From positions 2,866,661-2,930,660 of the forward strand of contig NZ_OY761810.1 in assembly GCF_963664915.1 (NCBI RefSeq): a stretch of 64,000 nucleotides of DNA. The letters run 5' to 3'. Every line of letters begins with the position of its first letter. The first letter of the stretch is position 1. This DNA is from an uncultured Caproiciproducens sp. Lineage in GTDB: Bacteria > Bacillota > Clostridia > Oscillospirales > Acutalibacteraceae. Below are positions 6,753 through 15,735 of the stretch, piece after piece. A model generated the notes under the pieces. That model had not been told where the DNA came from and searched no databases. It saw only the letters and a list, made by a program, of their open reading frames with translations. Made by a program: the position numbers and the translations under genes.

Positions 6753-9104
6753 TCAACCGACAGGAACCACCGAATGCGTTGTAGAATGACTCGACGGCTG
6801 TGGTTTTTCAGCGCGAGAGCTTACTGGGGATGACGGCTGCGACTCTGCAGTTGAGGAAGAAACGTGCGGTTGCGATGAGGCTGCGGAGCTTTCCGCTGAC
6901 TCATCGCCGCTCGAAACGTTGCTTTCACCGCTTTCCGAACTTGATTCGATAATGCGTGACGCAGCAGCAGAAACTGAACCCGCGTGAACCCCGTCACAAA
7001 TCGCCGGCATCTTGTTTTTGTCGTACCAGCCAATCTGCGTATCCTTATCCGTTTCAGGATTAGCAAGCAACCCTGTCACTGTGCAAAAACTGGCTGAAAC
7101 AACGTTGGGGTCATAAGTAAATTTCAGCTTTTCTTTGTTTTTCAAATACGCCGCCATAATGGTCTTCCATGTAGTAGCCGCAAAAGTTGTGTTGGTTAAA
7201 TGCGCCGGTTTCAAATAGCCAGTCCAGATACCGGCGACCGCATATGGCGTTCCACCCACAAACCAGCTATCTTTTTCATCGTTGGTAGTACCCGTCTTAC
7301 CAAAGACCTCCCAGCCGCTGATAGCGGCACCCCGGCCGGTTCCATGAGCACCTGTCACAACATTGTTCATAAGATGGTGCATAACAGAAGATGTGGTGGA
7401 ACTGATTGCCTGCGTCGCTATTTCATTTCGATTGTCCAAAATTGCATTTCCGTCGTGATCGTCCACATGGTAGAAGGTGTAGGGTTTATAATATTTACCG
7501 CCGTTTGCAAACATCTGGAAACCCGCCGTCATTTCACGTACGGTCACGCCCTCGCTCAGACCGCCGATTGCCATAGGCGCACGGTTATTATCTGCGGACA
7601 GCAAGCTTGTAAAACCAAGTTTATCCTTGAGAAAATTAAAGCTCACGTTCGGCGTAATCGCTGTTCCAATTTGTGCCGCACTGGCATTGAGGGAACGTTC
7701 CAGTGCCCATTCAAGAGGGATGGGACCCCAATACTTTCCGCTTGTGTTCCCCGGGCCCCAGTTTTTGGGTCCCGAACTGCCGTCACTAAACCAGTTAGGC
7801 AGAGGACTATCATTTACAAGAGAAGAATAGTTAAATTTGCCCAACTCAATCGCCGGACCGTAAACAGCCAGCGGCTTAATCGAAGAACCGGGCTGCCTTT
7901 TGGAATCCGTAGCCAAACTGAAAAGGCGGTTACTCTTTTTTTCGCCCCTAGAACCGACCGTTGCAAGCACGCGGCCCGAATAGTCCATTGCCAGATATCC
8001 CGCCTGCAGTTTTGTGTTGCTGCCGAAAACCTTGTCCGATTTTAAAGTGTTTTCTGCAATGGTCTGCATATCGGTATCCATTGCAGCGTAAATTTTCAAT
8101 CCGTCATGATAAATCATATCGACGGCTTTATCACTGGAGCAGCTATAATGCTCCATCAAGCCATTCTTTACATCTTCAAACAACGTGTCCACATACCAGT
8201 TCCAGATGGGTACATCATCAACTACATTTTCGACCTTTTTGCCTATAAATTTCATGTTTTCCGACTTTGCCATTGCAGTATTATACTCTGCGTCGGTAAT
8301 CTGACCCTGATCGTGCATCGCCGTCAGCACCGTCTGCTGGCGTTCTTTATTCTGGTCAGGATGAACCAACGGAGAATATTTCGTAGGGTTTTGCGTGATG
8401 CCTGCGATCGCGGCACATTCCGCAATATCACAGTCCTGAATATCTTTACCAAAATAAAGGTTTGCCGCAGCCTGAACACCGTTGCTGCCGCTGCCGAAGG
8501 GAACAACATTGAGGTAGGCCGCTAATATTTCTTCTTTTGAATATTTCTGTTCCAAATTCAGCGCACGAAAAATTTCTTTTACCTTTCTAGTAAGGCTAAC
8601 ATCTTTATCTCCCGTTACGTTTTTAATAAGCTGCTGCGTAATAGTCGACCCGCCGTAACTGCTTCCTTTGGAAAACAGCGTGGTCACCGCGCCAAGCGTT
8701 CTCCTCCAGTCAACGCCCTTGTGCTCCCAGTAGCGCTTGTCCTCGATGGCAACAATAGCGTCCTTCATCGCTTTTGGTATTTTATCATAATCCACCCATA
8801 CCCGATTTTCACTGCTGTATAAACTTTGATACTGAACCGGATTGCTGCTGTCATCATTGGGACCATTGACATAAATAAAACTTGTATAGTTAAGCTGTAG
8901 CTTATGCAGATCATAATCAATTGATTCATCTTTCAAGCTGAGAACAAAAGAAACCAGCGAGATCGAAACAATAATACCTGTAATGAATATTATAGTGAAA
9001 ACAGTAGTAAGACTTTTCCAAAAAATTCTGCCAACGGATTTGACCGCGCCGTCTTTCTCCCCGCTTCGTGAGCCGACATATTTGTTTATATCGGTTTTTC
9101 TCAT
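6753..9104 (-). CDS. Class A penicillin-binding protein (PBP1A type)
   Basis: A 783-residue bifunctional peptidoglycan synthase. A single membrane anchor spans about residues 32-56. The GT51 transglycosylase domain contains EDKRYWEHKGVD with catalytic Glu121, plus GGSTITQQLIKN. The transpeptidase domain has the SxxK nucleophile Ser407 (GSSIK), the SxN motif SLN (471-473) and KTGT at 603-606. The tail after about residue 710 is rich in Ser, Pro and Glu and is probably extracytoplasmic linker. I chose the ATG at 9104 because AAAGGAGGTGG lies just before it; the frame is open further upstream to 9173 without support. Divergent from the BofC-like gene. Confidence 0.93.
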   Translation of the reverse strand: MRKTDINKYVGSRSGEKDGAVKSVGRIFWKSLTTVFTIIFITGIIVSISLVSFVLSLKDESIDYDLHKLQLNYTSFIYVNGPNDDSSNPVQYQSLYSSENRVWVDYDKIPKAMKDAIVAIEDKRYWEHKGVDWRRTLGAVTTLFSKGSSYGGSTITQQLIKNVTGDKDVSLTRKVKEIFRALNLEQKYSKEEILAAYLNVVPFGSGSNGVQAAANLYFGKDIQDCDIAECAAIAGITQNPTKYSPLVHPDQNKERQQTVLTAMHDQGQITDAEYNTAMAKSENMKFIGKKVENVVDDVPIWNWYVDTLFEDVKNGLMEHYSCSSDKAVDMIYHDGLKIYAAMDTDMQTIAENTLKSDKVFGSNTKLQAGYLAMDYSGRVLATVGSRGEKKSNRLFSLATDSKRQPGSSIKPLAVYGPAIELGKFNYSSLVNDSPLPNWFSDGSSGPKNWGPGNTSGKYWGPIPLEWALERSLNASAAQIGTAITPNVSFNFLKDKLGFTSLLSADNNRAPMAIGGLSEGVTVREMTAGFQMFANGGKYYKPYTFYHVDDHDGNAILDNRNEIATQAISSTTSSVMHHLMNNVVTGAHGTGRGAAISGWEVFGKTGTTNDEKDSWFVGGTPYAVAGIWTGYLKPAHLTNTTFAATTWKTIMAAYLKNKEKLKFTYDPNVVSASFCTVTGLLANPETDKDTQIGWYDKNKMPAICDGVHAGSVSAAASRIIESSSESGESNVSSGDESAESSAASSQPHVSSSTAESQPSSPVSSRAEKPQPSSHSTTHSVVPVG

Positions 9105-9197
9105 CGGAAACCACCTCCTTTGTGAAAATTTAGTATAATAACAAAAAAATGAATATTTTTCCAATATTTTCAAATAATACCATAGAGGTGATACAAT

Positions 9198-9584
9198 TTG
9201 AAAAAGAGCTGGATTGTGCTGCTGTGTACGACTGCAATAATAATTGGAATGTTGGCCTGGGGTTTTTCGCAGACGAGGATGAATGAAACTCCTGAACTTA
9301 TAAGCTCAAATATATTAAATAATTCTACCTCAAATGAGCCTTCAAGTCAAGAAAACAGCGAAATTACAACGATGGCAAGCAGAAGCAGCACCATTAACAC
9401 CTATACGGTTAAGGAATATGAGGGTCACATCGGGGTCTTTTACAATAATGAAAATACCCCTTATCAGGAAATAGACGTCGAAGTTGCATCGCTTCCTAAA
9501 GCGGATCAAACGCTATTAAAAAACGGAATCAAAGTAACGGATGTTGATCGTCTGAACAGCATTATTGAAGATTATGAAAGCTGA
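9198..9584 (+). CDS. BofC-like C-terminal-domain protein, signal-anchored
   Basis: A 128-residue protein with an N-terminal hydrophobic segment (residues about 5-23), a Ser/Asn-rich linker, and a C-terminal half that matches the BofC C-terminal domain: YTVKEYEGHIGVF, the VASLPKADQTLLKNGI core, and the end LNSIIEDYES. In Bacillus, BofC acts in the intermembrane space to restrain the SpoIVB signalling protease during sporulation. The start is a TTG with GAGGTG seven bases upstream. It lies divergent to a penicillin-binding protein. Membership of the domain family is likely; a role in the sigma-K checkpoint is inference, since the N-terminal BofC domain is absent. Confidence 0.7.
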   Translation: MKKSWIVLLCTTAIIIGMLAWGFSQTRMNETPELISSNILNNSTSNEPSSQENSEITTMASRSSTINTYTVKEYEGHIGVFYNNENTPYQEIDVEVASLPKADQTLLKNGIKVTDVDRLNSIIEDYES

Positions 9585-9704
9585 AACAATTCAAAACAGT
9601 GGAATTTTAGCACGGACAAGATTCTTTAGTTAGCCTGCCAAATGCTAAAAGCCTTTAGTCATTGCAGAAATAAATAATACGGGAATGATTTGTACGGTTT
9701 TTTG

Positions 9705-9713
9705 TGCTATAAT
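9705..9713 (+). promoter_or_regulatory. Extended -10 promoter for udk
   Basis: TGC followed by TATAAT (9708-9713) forms an extended -10 element 48 bases before the udk start. No good -35 sits at the standard distance, as is common for extended -10 promoters. Confidence 0.5.
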
Positions 9714-9760
9714 TTAAATTTGTAATATAATAATTTTAATTATGCATACAGGAGGCTGTT

Positions 9761-10402
9761 ATGGACTGTTCCCCTTTTGTAATCGGTGTAGCCGGCGGCA
9801 CCGGTTCAGGTAAGACAACGCTCTCAACGAAATTGAAACAGGCAATCGCCGATGACGCCATCATTTTATCGCATGACTTTTACTACCGTGCAAATTCTGA
9901 AATTCCGTTTGAACAGCGTGTCAAAATGAATTATGACCACCCGAACGCATTTGATACCGATTTACTGGTTGAAGATGTCAAAAAGCTGAAAAGCGGTCAT
10001 GCAATTAATCATCCGGTATATTCTTTTGTCACCTACACAAGAACCGAAGAAACCGTACACGTGGAACCGACGCATGTCATTATCGTCGAAGGGATTCTTA
10101 TATTTGACAATAAAGATCTTTTGGATTTAATGGACATTAAGCTGTTTGTCGATACTGACGCGGACATTCGGCTGATTCGCCGTCTGACCCGCGATGTGAA
10201 GGAACGCGGCCGCAGTCTGGATTCTTTTATTTCCCAGTACATAAATACGGTGAAGCCCATGCACGAGCAGTTTGTGGAACCCAGCAAAAAGAACGCCGAC
10301 ATCATTATTCCGCAGGGGGGAGAAAATCCGGTTGCCCTGCATATGCTGATTGACCATATCAACGCGTTGATCCATCAAACAGACGAAAACCAAACCAGTT
10401 AA
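9761..10402 (+). CDS. udk: Uridine kinase
   Basis: A 213-residue P-loop kinase that makes UMP and CMP from uridine and cytidine in pyrimidine salvage. The Walker A motif GGTGSGKT is at residues 12-19. LSHDFYYR, the NYDHPNAFDTDLL segment and HPVYSFVTYTR form the nucleoside-binding region, and RLIRRLTRDVKERGR is the lid. Length is typical. GGAGG precedes the ATG by seven bases. It is monocistronic, between its own promoter and a strong terminator. Confidence 0.95.
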   Translation: MDCSPFVIGVAGGTGSGKTTLSTKLKQAIADDAIILSHDFYYRANSEIPFEQRVKMNYDHPNAFDTDLLVEDVKKLKSGHAINHPVYSFVTYTRTEETVHVEPTHVIIVEGILIFDNKDLLDLMDIKLFVDTDADIRLIRRLTRDVKERGRSLDSFISQYINTVKPMHEQFVEPSKKNADIIIPQGGENPVALHMLIDHINALIHQTDENQTS

Positions 10403-10403
10403 T

Positions 10404-10441
10404 ACAGAACGCTCCTCGGGGAACCCCGCGGAGCGTTCTGT
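10404..10441. terminator. Bidirectional terminator between udk and the polysaccharide operon
   Basis: A 12-bp outer stem (10404-10415 with 10430-10441), one mismatch, then an inner CGGGG/CCCCG stem. Followed by TATTCTTTT on the plus strand. It ends both convergent units. Confidence 0.8.
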
Positions 10442-10464
10442 TATTCTTTTATATTGAAGATCAA

Positions 10465-11724
10465 TCAGATATCGGTTGTAACAAAGCCGATAATACTTCC
10501 GCCGGCAGCACCCAAGCGATGAAAAGAATCTTTGAATTCATGATAAGGTGTAGAACCGTATTTTGCAACCATGATGACGGATCCGACAAGCTTTGCAATA
10601 TTATCGGCATCCGGGTATTTTACTTCAGACGGAGTATGGATAATCAGATAATCATATTGATTGGAAAGCTCCTTCACCAGAGCGCTGAATTTATCGGAAA
10701 ACAGCACATCCGCCGGGTTTGAAGTGACATTCGAACCGGAAACAAGGCTTAATCCTTTGACAGAGGTCTGGGTAACCACCTGTTCATTCTTACAGGAGCC
10801 GCTTATGGCATCCATCATGTCATGCTGCGGTTTTGCATCGAGCATTTTAGCAATCCCGTTTGTACGAAGGTCCGCGTCAATTAAAAGCGTGGTTTTTCCT
10901 GATAAAGCCAGCGCACTCGCCAGACCAACCGTTACGGTGGAAGCGCCGTTGCGCTCGCAGACATCGGTCACAAGAAAGCTGTTTTTATTTGAAGCGCAGT
11001 TAACTGCCGCAGCGCGCAGCTTTCGGAAGCTGTCTTCCTTCTTTTCGCTGTCGCCCTTCAGAGGCACTGTCCCGAGCAGAGTTGTTTTCAGCGTCTCGCT
11101 GACGTAGCGGCTGTTGCGGATTGTTTTGTCTGTCAATACGACAATGATCCCAAAACAGACACAAATAATAAAACCAATAATTAAGCCCAATATACCGGCC
11201 TTAAGCATGACTGATTTATTGGACTGCGGCTCAGCCGGAATTGCTGTATCACTGATTACCGCGGTCAACTTTGGTGATGGAAAAGCATCGGTAAGCTTAT
11301 CCGCGAGAACCTGAGCCGCCGTATTGGCGATTTGGTCCGCCATTTCCGCATTCGGGCTGTTTGCGGTCAGCTTGACGACCGGGGAAGTATTCACCTGAAC
11401 CGCAGCGATTGAAGTAATCTCACTCTTATCAATGCCAAGTTTTTCGGCAGTCTGCGTAATCATATCTTTGCCCGTAGAAATGGCAATGGCGGTTTGCACC
11501 CTGCTGTTTAAAATGCTTGTGTACTGCAGCCTGTAGTCTGTCTGCGCGTCCTCGGGAACTTCACAAGATACGATAACCGTTGTGTCACATGAATATTCAT
11601 GGTGGACAAACTTCAGCGGCATTAAGCCGAATACAATTCCAAACACAGCCAAGACAATAATAAACTTCAGGATATTCCTCTTAAAATATTCTATTATTTC
11701 TGAAAAGCTTACAAAAAGTTCCAT
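10465..11724 (-). CDS. Wzz/BY-kinase-like fusion with degenerate ATP-binding motifs
   Basis: A 419-residue protein laid out like a polysaccharide co-polymerase fused to a bacterial tyrosine kinase: a membrane segment at about 20-37, an extracytoplasmic Wzz-like region, a second membrane segment at about 176-197, then a cytoplasmic MinD-like ATPase domain. The P-loop is abnormal. Where the family has GEGKST this protein has RNGAST (258-263), so the Walker Lys is Ala261; the Walker B Asp is His363 (LIIHTPS). LIDADLR (281-287) is kept. There is no C-terminal tyrosine cluster. It probably controls chain length without kinase activity. Last gene of a four-gene operon. Confidence 0.8.
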   Translation of the reverse strand: MELFVSFSEIIEYFKRNILKFIIVLAVFGIVFGLMPLKFVHHEYSCDTTVIVSCEVPEDAQTDYRLQYTSILNSRVQTAIAISTGKDMITQTAEKLGIDKSEITSIAAVQVNTSPVVKLTANSPNAEMADQIANTAAQVLADKLTDAFPSPKLTAVISDTAIPAEPQSNKSVMLKAGILGLIIGFIICVCFGIIVVLTDKTIRNSRYVSETLKTTLLGTVPLKGDSEKKEDSFRKLRAAAVNCASNKNSFLVTDVCERNGASTVTVGLASALALSGKTTLLIDADLRTNGIAKMLDAKPQHDMMDAISGSCKNEQVVTQTSVKGLSLVSGSNVTSNPADVLFSDKFSALVKELSNQYDYLIIHTPSEVKYPDADNIAKLVGSVIMVAKYGSTPYHEFKDSFHRLGAAGGSIIGFVTTDI

Positions 11725-11750
11725 GGTTAACCTCCAAATAATTTATCAGT

Positions 11751-12926
11751 CTATTTTTTTGAAGCCTCGGCAAAATCAAGAACCTGCTTCATAATTGTTT
11801 TCCAGTCGTAATTTTTCTCTGCAAATTCGCGTTCCTTCTGTGCAATTCCGGGATCTTTGCGGCATTGCTGAACAAATTTGGTCACTGCGTTCATGTCAAC
11901 GGGCGTTTCATCATTGGGCAGTCGAAATGCAAACGGAGTATCACGGTTGATTTTCGCGTCATCATAAGCATACAGAAAAGGAAGCGCCGCGGCGCAGTAT
12001 TCACGTGCCTTTAAAGATGAGCAGGCGGTCAGTCCTCTTCGGTAACAGCCCAGTGTGGAAACACCGACATCAACTGTTTTGTAAATATCCGAAAGCTCCT
12101 TGCCCTTCTTAAAACCACAAAAGGTCACATCTTCAGACAGGCCAAGTCTGTCCACCAGTGAACGGAATTCGGGCATTTCCGTAGTGTCACCGCCAACCAG
12201 AACAAATTTCAGTGCCGGCCCGCCGGCCGAACTGCTTTTTTTATAATTGCTCATTCCCTGCAAAATCCTGTCATAGCCCTGCCACCAAAGAGTGCCTGCC
12301 ACACCAAGAATCGCAATGTCTTTTTTTGTATCTGCACAGTGCGGAACTGGCGATATTTTGTCAATATTGATGCCGTTGTCGCCGTTCATGGCTTTGACTC
12401 CAAAAAATGAATCCGTTCGATTACCGTATAAAACCACTGCATCAACATATTGTTTCAGCCTCATGCCTGACAGGCGGTCGTCAGCGGCCGTTACCGCTAC
12501 CTTCGCGGCAGTCACCGCACGGGTTTTTAAGGTTTTAGCATATTGAATATTGCGCATATAATCGGCCAGGTAAGGATAGTTTGGAATTTCAACCACAATG
12601 GTTTTCACTTGATTTTTCCGGGCGGTTTTACAGATTCGAATCATATCGGAGCTGATACGGTCAAGACGCATATACAGAATATCAAATTGATGTTTTCGAA
12701 GATATTCGTCGGCAATTTGCGTCAGCTGTTTCATGATTCCTTTGGAATGATCAACCTGTTTTGTCAATTGATCGGCTCCCCAGAAACGGAAGCTGCTGCC
12801 CTGCCACATTGAACAGGTTACCTGATAACCCAGTTTTTCAAATGCGCTGACTTGGCCCTCGATTTTATTTTTTACGCCCAAATACAGCGGTGCGTCCTCC
12901 TGAAAAGTAAGATACATCAGTTTCAT
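11751..12926 (-). CDS. Glycosyltransferase, GT-B fold
   Basis: A 391-residue probable glycosyltransferase of the exopolysaccharide operon. The C-terminal half shows a GT-B donor-binding arrangement: FVLVGGDTTEMPEF, then LSEDVTFCGFKKGKELSDIYK and VDVGVSTLGCYRRG. In place of the usual E-x7-E region it has LKAREYCAAALPFLY. The donor and acceptor sugars cannot be told. Its ATG overlaps the stop of the preceding glycosyltransferase gene by four bases. It is more divergent than that neighbour and carries a lower-confidence family label. Confidence 0.8.
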   Translation of the reverse strand: MKLMYLTFQEDAPLYLGVKNKIEGQVSAFEKLGYQVTCSMWQGSSFRFWGADQLTKQVDHSKGIMKQLTQIADEYLRKHQFDILYMRLDRISSDMIRICKTARKNQVKTIVVEIPNYPYLADYMRNIQYAKTLKTRAVTAAKVAVTAADDRLSGMRLKQYVDAVVLYGNRTDSFFGVKAMNGDNGINIDKISPVPHCADTKKDIAILGVAGTLWWQGYDRILQGMSNYKKSSSAGGPALKFVLVGGDTTEMPEFRSLVDRLGLSEDVTFCGFKKGKELSDIYKTVDVGVSTLGCYRRGLTACSSLKAREYCAAALPFLYAYDDAKINRDTPFAFRLPNDETPVDMNAVTKFVQQCRKDPGIAQKEREFAEKNYDWKTIMKQVLDFAEASKK

Positions 12927-14143
12927 TGACTGATCTCCTTATAAAAGTTCTGATAATTCTTCTGCGCATTGAACTTTTCAATCCAAATTTTGCGTGCGTT
13001 CAGGCACAACCAGTCGTATTCTTCGTCGGAAAGGTCTTTTAATTCGGAAAACTTATTCAAAAGCTCATCCGGTGAAAAATCCGCCGGAAGCAAATATCCG
13101 TTTTCGCCGTTGATGACAGCTTCCCGGGTACCGCCGACATCAGTGGCAATCACAGGCACGCCGAAAGAACTGATCTCCATAATGGAAACAGGAATTCCTT
13201 CGCTCGAGCTTACATTGACAAAAGCGGAAATATCATTTGATTGATAATAATCCATAATTTCTGCGTTGTCCATTTGCCCTTTCCATTCCGTACGGACACA
13301 GGCAGGCAGCTTCGCCGCCATACCCTCAATCTCCTCCCTGAGCGGCCCTGAGCCGATATGCGTCCACAGAATGGGAAAATCGGCCTTTTCAAGTGCCTGT
13401 ACAATTAAGTACAAACGCTTGACCGGCGCCATAAAAGAGCACGAAACAATGTGCAACCCGTTTTTCCTGCTGCCGTGTTTTTCACCGTGATCGGTTGTCC
13501 CCAGAAAAGCGGGATTGATTTTACCGGCATACTTCGGAAACAGGTTTTTGATGTAATCCGCACCGGAAGCGGAACAAGGCAGCACCTTATCGATCCGGCT
13601 TAGCAGGAATTCCCTCATCGGAAGATAATTGTATTTTGCAAACTCATTGTAGATGTCAAAGCGATGCGCTCTTGACACTTGAATTACTTTTTTTCCGCGC
13701 CGTTTCAAATCATCCGCCAGCAGAACACCCGCGGCGGCGGCATCAAAAAGCCAGTAGCTGTAAATCGTGACCTCGTCGGCTGAATAAAGCGCAGATATTT
13801 GAGTCAGGGCAGCATAAATTTCATATGCACGCTTCATAAAGAAAAGCATCTCATGCGCTCTTGCTGATGTAAATAACCCAGATTTCATCATATTGGATAG
13901 TTCGCCGCGCACAGAGGGCTTGAAAAGCAGTCCGACATAGGCAGATTTCCCGGCTGAAACCGTCCTCAGCGGAATACAGGATACAAAATCAGGCAATTTC
14001 TTTGTAACAACAGAATTCGCCTTTAAATTACAGGGACAAATCAGCACTTTATCGTATCCGCTGATATGGTTGACTTCGTTGATCAAAAACTCCTCCCCGT
14101 TGTCATACGGGAAAGATGTTGTGAGTAAAAGCAGTAATTTCAT
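12923..14143 (-). CDS. Glycosyltransferase, GT4 family
   Basis: A 406-residue GT-B enzyme that transfers a sugar from a nucleotide donor during cell-surface polysaccharide assembly. The C-terminal domain has the GT4 pattern: VNVSSSEGIPVSIMEISSFG (the EX7E region), then VPVIATDVGGTREAV and GENGYLLP. The start overlaps the upstream polymerase stop as ATGA and the stop overlaps the downstream glycosyltransferase start the same way, so the three are coupled. Cytoplasmic face of the membrane is expected. Sugar specificity is unknown. Confidence 0.88.
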   Translation of the reverse strand: MKLLLLLTTSFPYDNGEEFLINEVNHISGYDKVLICPCNLKANSVVTKKLPDFVSCIPLRTVSAGKSAYVGLLFKPSVRGELSNMMKSGLFTSARAHEMLFFMKRAYEIYAALTQISALYSADEVTIYSYWLFDAAAAGVLLADDLKRRGKKVIQVSRAHRFDIYNEFAKYNYLPMREFLLSRIDKVLPCSASGADYIKNLFPKYAGKINPAFLGTTDHGEKHGSRKNGLHIVSCSFMAPVKRLYLIVQALEKADFPILWTHIGSGPLREEIEGMAAKLPACVRTEWKGQMDNAEIMDYYQSNDISAFVNVSSSEGIPVSIMEISSFGVPVIATDVGGTREAVINGENGYLLPADFSPDELLNKFSELKDLSDEEYDWLCLNARKIWIEKFNAQKNYQNFYKEISQ

Positions 14144-15675
14144 GGCTGTTCCCTCCAGTTAAACTGCTCTGCCTGAGCGCTGTCAAGCGCGCGGGCATGG
14201 GTGCCTTTTGCAATCAGCAGCGCGGCAACATAAACAGCAACGAAGAAACAGATATATGTGATGTTAAAGACCTCCGTAACCCACAAAAAAGTAAAGTTGC
14301 GCGGAATATATACAAAGTTTTTAATGGCAATCAGCCCGAAAGCGATCACCACCCACGAATGGGTCAGCAGAGAAGAGAAAAAGCGAAAAATCAAGCCAAC
14401 CATCACGCTGATAAGGATTACTCCCAAAATGCCGTAGGCAACATAGGCCTCTGCAACATAAGAAGTGCCAAAGCCGCCGCCGCTTAAATAGCGGGCCGGG
14501 TCAACCATATACGTTAATGCATGTCCGAAATTGTGAGTGGTTCGAACAAACTCGGTGTTTTGAACTTCAATGATCGGCGACAAGCCAAATATCGTTTTTG
14601 TAACGACATTGTTGTGGACAAACATTTCAAACGGATAAAACAAATATAAATACGATGTGGCAGGATTAAACAGGTCAATATGGTTTACCGTCTCAACAAT
14701 TACACGGAAACTTGCGCCCTGCGAGTCAATAAAACTGACAAGCATTTCCCCCAGTCCCCTGTTTGTTTCAAGCCCAGCGCGGATCAGCGCCTGAAGATTG
14801 AGCAGATACATGGCGATAATTCCGAATCCGCCTGCATAGACAACCGTTCTTTTTTTCAGAACCCTTTTCTCTTTTTCCAATAGGGAATCCCTCATGACAA
14901 AATAAGCGGCCAGCATGAGTGCTTCCGTAACAATCGTATTTCTTCGCCCGGTCAAAAGTGACGCAAGCATATAAACCCCGTAAACGGCAAGCGGCAATTT
15001 TATCTGTTTTTTATTTGGTAAGGTGGCAAGAAAAACAGCAAACGTGGGTACAAAGAACATAGAAAGCCGACTGATGACCGACGGTACGCTTGATGCATTG
15101 GTAAATGAGTTGAGATATCCATTTCTTAAAACAGCCAAAGCCGAATTGAAAAGAATATAAAAAAACGGAATGGAACTTACATAAAGCACAATCACACTGA
15201 GCTGCCGGATAATGGGGTTCAGCTGATTCCGGCTGGCAGTATTGATTCTTTTTTCTTTTAAGGTCGTTTCACGACTGTAAAAAAACGGCCCTGCGGCGCG
15301 ATAAGCCGCATAAACGAACAGCAGCGATAGGGCAACAATCTGAAGAGCCTGGAAAAGCTTTGGAAAATCGTCAGCTTCCAAAAGCAGGAGCAGTTTATGG
15401 TGATATCCAAACCAGGAAGTATACACACGCCCCAGAAGCAGAACGTTGTAGGATATTACAAAAATCAAAAGCGCAAAATCACGTCTGATATGAAAAATCA
15501 AACTGGAGAATATAGCAATATTGAGCGTGATAATCGCAAAAAAGAGCACATCAACGGCTGTTTCCCAAAAACTTCCGCCGAACACGGTCAGTAGATTCGC
15601 AGTGAACATCAGCAGTATTGCAATTCCAAAAAAAATTGTATCTCTAATAAAATCAGTTGTTTTTATTTTCAGCAT
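14140..15675 (-). CDS. Wzy-like O-antigen/polysaccharide polymerase, multi-pass membrane protein
   Basis: A protein of about 511 residues with roughly a dozen hydrophobic segments and a large loop (about residues 315-400), the usual architecture of Wzy polymerases. The sequence THNFGHALTYMVDPARY followed by SGGGFGTSYVAEAYVAYG resembles the G-x-S/T-x-x-AE-x-Y motif of the O-antigen polymerase family. It leads the operon with two glycosyltransferases and a Wzz-like protein, which supports the assignment. I chose ATG 15675 because GGGAAG lies about eight bases upstream; the frame opens with a TTG at 15690. Wzy proteins are poorly conserved, so the exact family is moderate confidence. Confidence 0.75.
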   Translation of the reverse strand: MLKIKTTDFIRDTIFFGIAILLMFTANLLTVFGGSFWETAVDVLFFAIITLNIAIFSSLIFHIRRDFALLIFVISYNVLLLGRVYTSWFGYHHKLLLLLEADDFPKLFQALQIVALSLLFVYAAYRAAGPFFYSRETTLKEKRINTASRNQLNPIIRQLSVIVLYVSSIPFFYILFNSALAVLRNGYLNSFTNASSVPSVISRLSMFFVPTFAVFLATLPNKKQIKLPLAVYGVYMLASLLTGRRNTIVTEALMLAAYFVMRDSLLEKEKRVLKKRTVVYAGGFGIIAMYLLNLQALIRAGLETNRGLGEMLVSFIDSQGASFRVIVETVNHIDLFNPATSYLYLFYPFEMFVHNNVVTKTIFGLSPIIEVQNTEFVRTTHNFGHALTYMVDPARYLSGGGFGTSYVAEAYVAYGILGVILISVMVGLIFRFFSSLLTHSWVVIAFGLIAIKNFVYIPRNFTFLWVTEVFNITYICFFVAVYVAALLIAKGTHARALDSAQAEQFNWREQP

Positions 15676-15704
15676 TGGCACACTTCCCAATTATATTATT
15701 GGCT

Positions 15705-15734
15705 ATTATAACATAAATCATATTTTTTTACCAA
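15705..15734 (-). promoter_or_regulatory. Sigma-A-like promoter of the polysaccharide operon
   Basis: On the minus strand a -35 TTGGTA (15729-15734) and a perfect -10 TATAAT (15705-15710) with 18-base spacing precede the polymerase gene by about 30 bases. Confidence 0.6.
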
Positions 15735-15735
15735 T

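Noticed and set aside
7200-8045. 281-codon plus-strand frame inside the penicillin-binding protein gene
   Set aside because: Fully antisense to the conserved transpeptidase domain; its translation is Arg/His/Cys-rich with no domain, typical of a shadow frame.
9150-9179. Sigma-G/F-like promoter before the BofC-like gene
   Set aside because: TGAATA-N17-AATAATA is close to consensus but would start transcription at or inside the ribosome-binding site, so it is mentioned only as a hint.
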